The position numbers were made by a program, and so were the translations under genes. Below the pieces are notes generated by a model. The model saw nothing but the letters and a program-made list of their open reading frames with translations. It made no database searches and was not told where the DNA came from. Positions 14,126-14,167 of a DNA stretch of 14,167 nucleotides are shown here, piece after piece (position 1 is the first letter of the stretch; every line of letters begins with the position of its first letter). This stretch comes from 79-D21 sp964521575. GTDB taxonomy: Bacteria; Synergistota; Synergistia; Synergistales; 79-D21. Location of the stretch: positions 1-14,167 of the forward strand of contig CAZFSR010000020.1 in the NCBI GenBank assembly GCA_964521575.1, given 5' to 3'.

Positions 14126-14167
14126 GTCTTGAAATCGGGCATTGTCGACAATGCCCGATTTCAAGAC
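14126..14167. repeat. Perfect 42-bp palindrome, REP-like, cut by window edge
   Basis: A 19-base arm, GTCTTGAAATCGGGCATTG, is followed by the central TCGA and its exact reverse complement up to the last base of the window. Immediately outside the left arm is GGGGTCAG. The GGGGTCAGGTCTTG edge is familiar to me from repeats near REP-associated tyrosine (Y1-type) transposase genes in delta-proteobacteria; that association is from memory and not tested here. The palindrome probably continues rightward with CTGACCCC, and a transposase gene may lie beyond. It is upstream of the gntR promoter and could extrude as a hairpin or act as a transcription boundary. Confidence 0.75.

Noticed and set aside
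1..14167. CRISPR arrays, tRNA or rRNA genes, toxin-antitoxin or phage defence genes
   Set aside because: I saw no regularly spaced repeats, no cloverleaf or rRNA-like stretches and no such protein families on either strand.

Overview
The window is about 14 kb of gene-dense, GC-rich DNA. It looks like the chromosome of an anaerobic Gram-negative bacterium, most plausibly a delta-proteobacterium/Desulfobacterota. That placement is an inference from three things: the GC-rich third codon positions, a formiminoglutamate route ending in formate-tetrahydrofolate ligase (typical of amino-acid-fermenting anaerobes), and a REP-like palindrome at the right edge. No ribosomal or other phylogenetic marker is present, so the placement is soft.

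Left block (1-4642, minus strand): a compact histidine-utilisation-like operon in the order hutU-like, hutI-like, fchA, ftcD, fhs (only the first 18 codons of fhs are in the window). Genes are 1 bp apart or overlap, except for an 82-bp gap with a GC hairpin between hutU and hutI. Middle block (4863-9490, plus strand): a hutH-like ammonia-lyase, divergent from hutU across a 220-bp control region, followed 47 bp later by a 1015-aa BTAD/AAA/TPR regulator that probably shares its transcript. Together these would turn an imidazole amino acid into urocanate, imidazolonepropionate, formiminoglutamate, then glutamate plus formimino-THF, methenyl-THF and finally formate with ATP.

Right block (9607-14025, minus strand): a FadR-type GntR regulator, the two subunits of an aconitase-X enzyme (large, then small), and a second urocanase. 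The second urocanase is the long form (678 aa, like animal UROC1). The block converges on the regulator gene, and the 116-bp gap between them holds a tandem-repeat hairpin. A perfect 42-bp palindrome touches the right edge.

The main surprise is that the hut-like operon is non-canonical at active-site positions. HutU lacks the glycine-rich HHGGGVG segment and has a changed QTSAH loop. HutI has Asn in place of the metal-ligand Asp and Ala in place of the catalytic Glu. HutH has Ala-Asp where histidine ammonia-lyases have the Ser-His selectivity pair. In contrast, the urocanase next to aconitase X keeps all the classical motifs. Either the left operon handles a modified imidazole substrate (or uses altered chemistry) and the right-hand urocanase is the true one, or the two blocks form one extended pathway in which aconitase X supplies or removes an imidazole intermediate. 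I know of no described pathway combining urocanase with aconitase X. No transporter gene is visible.
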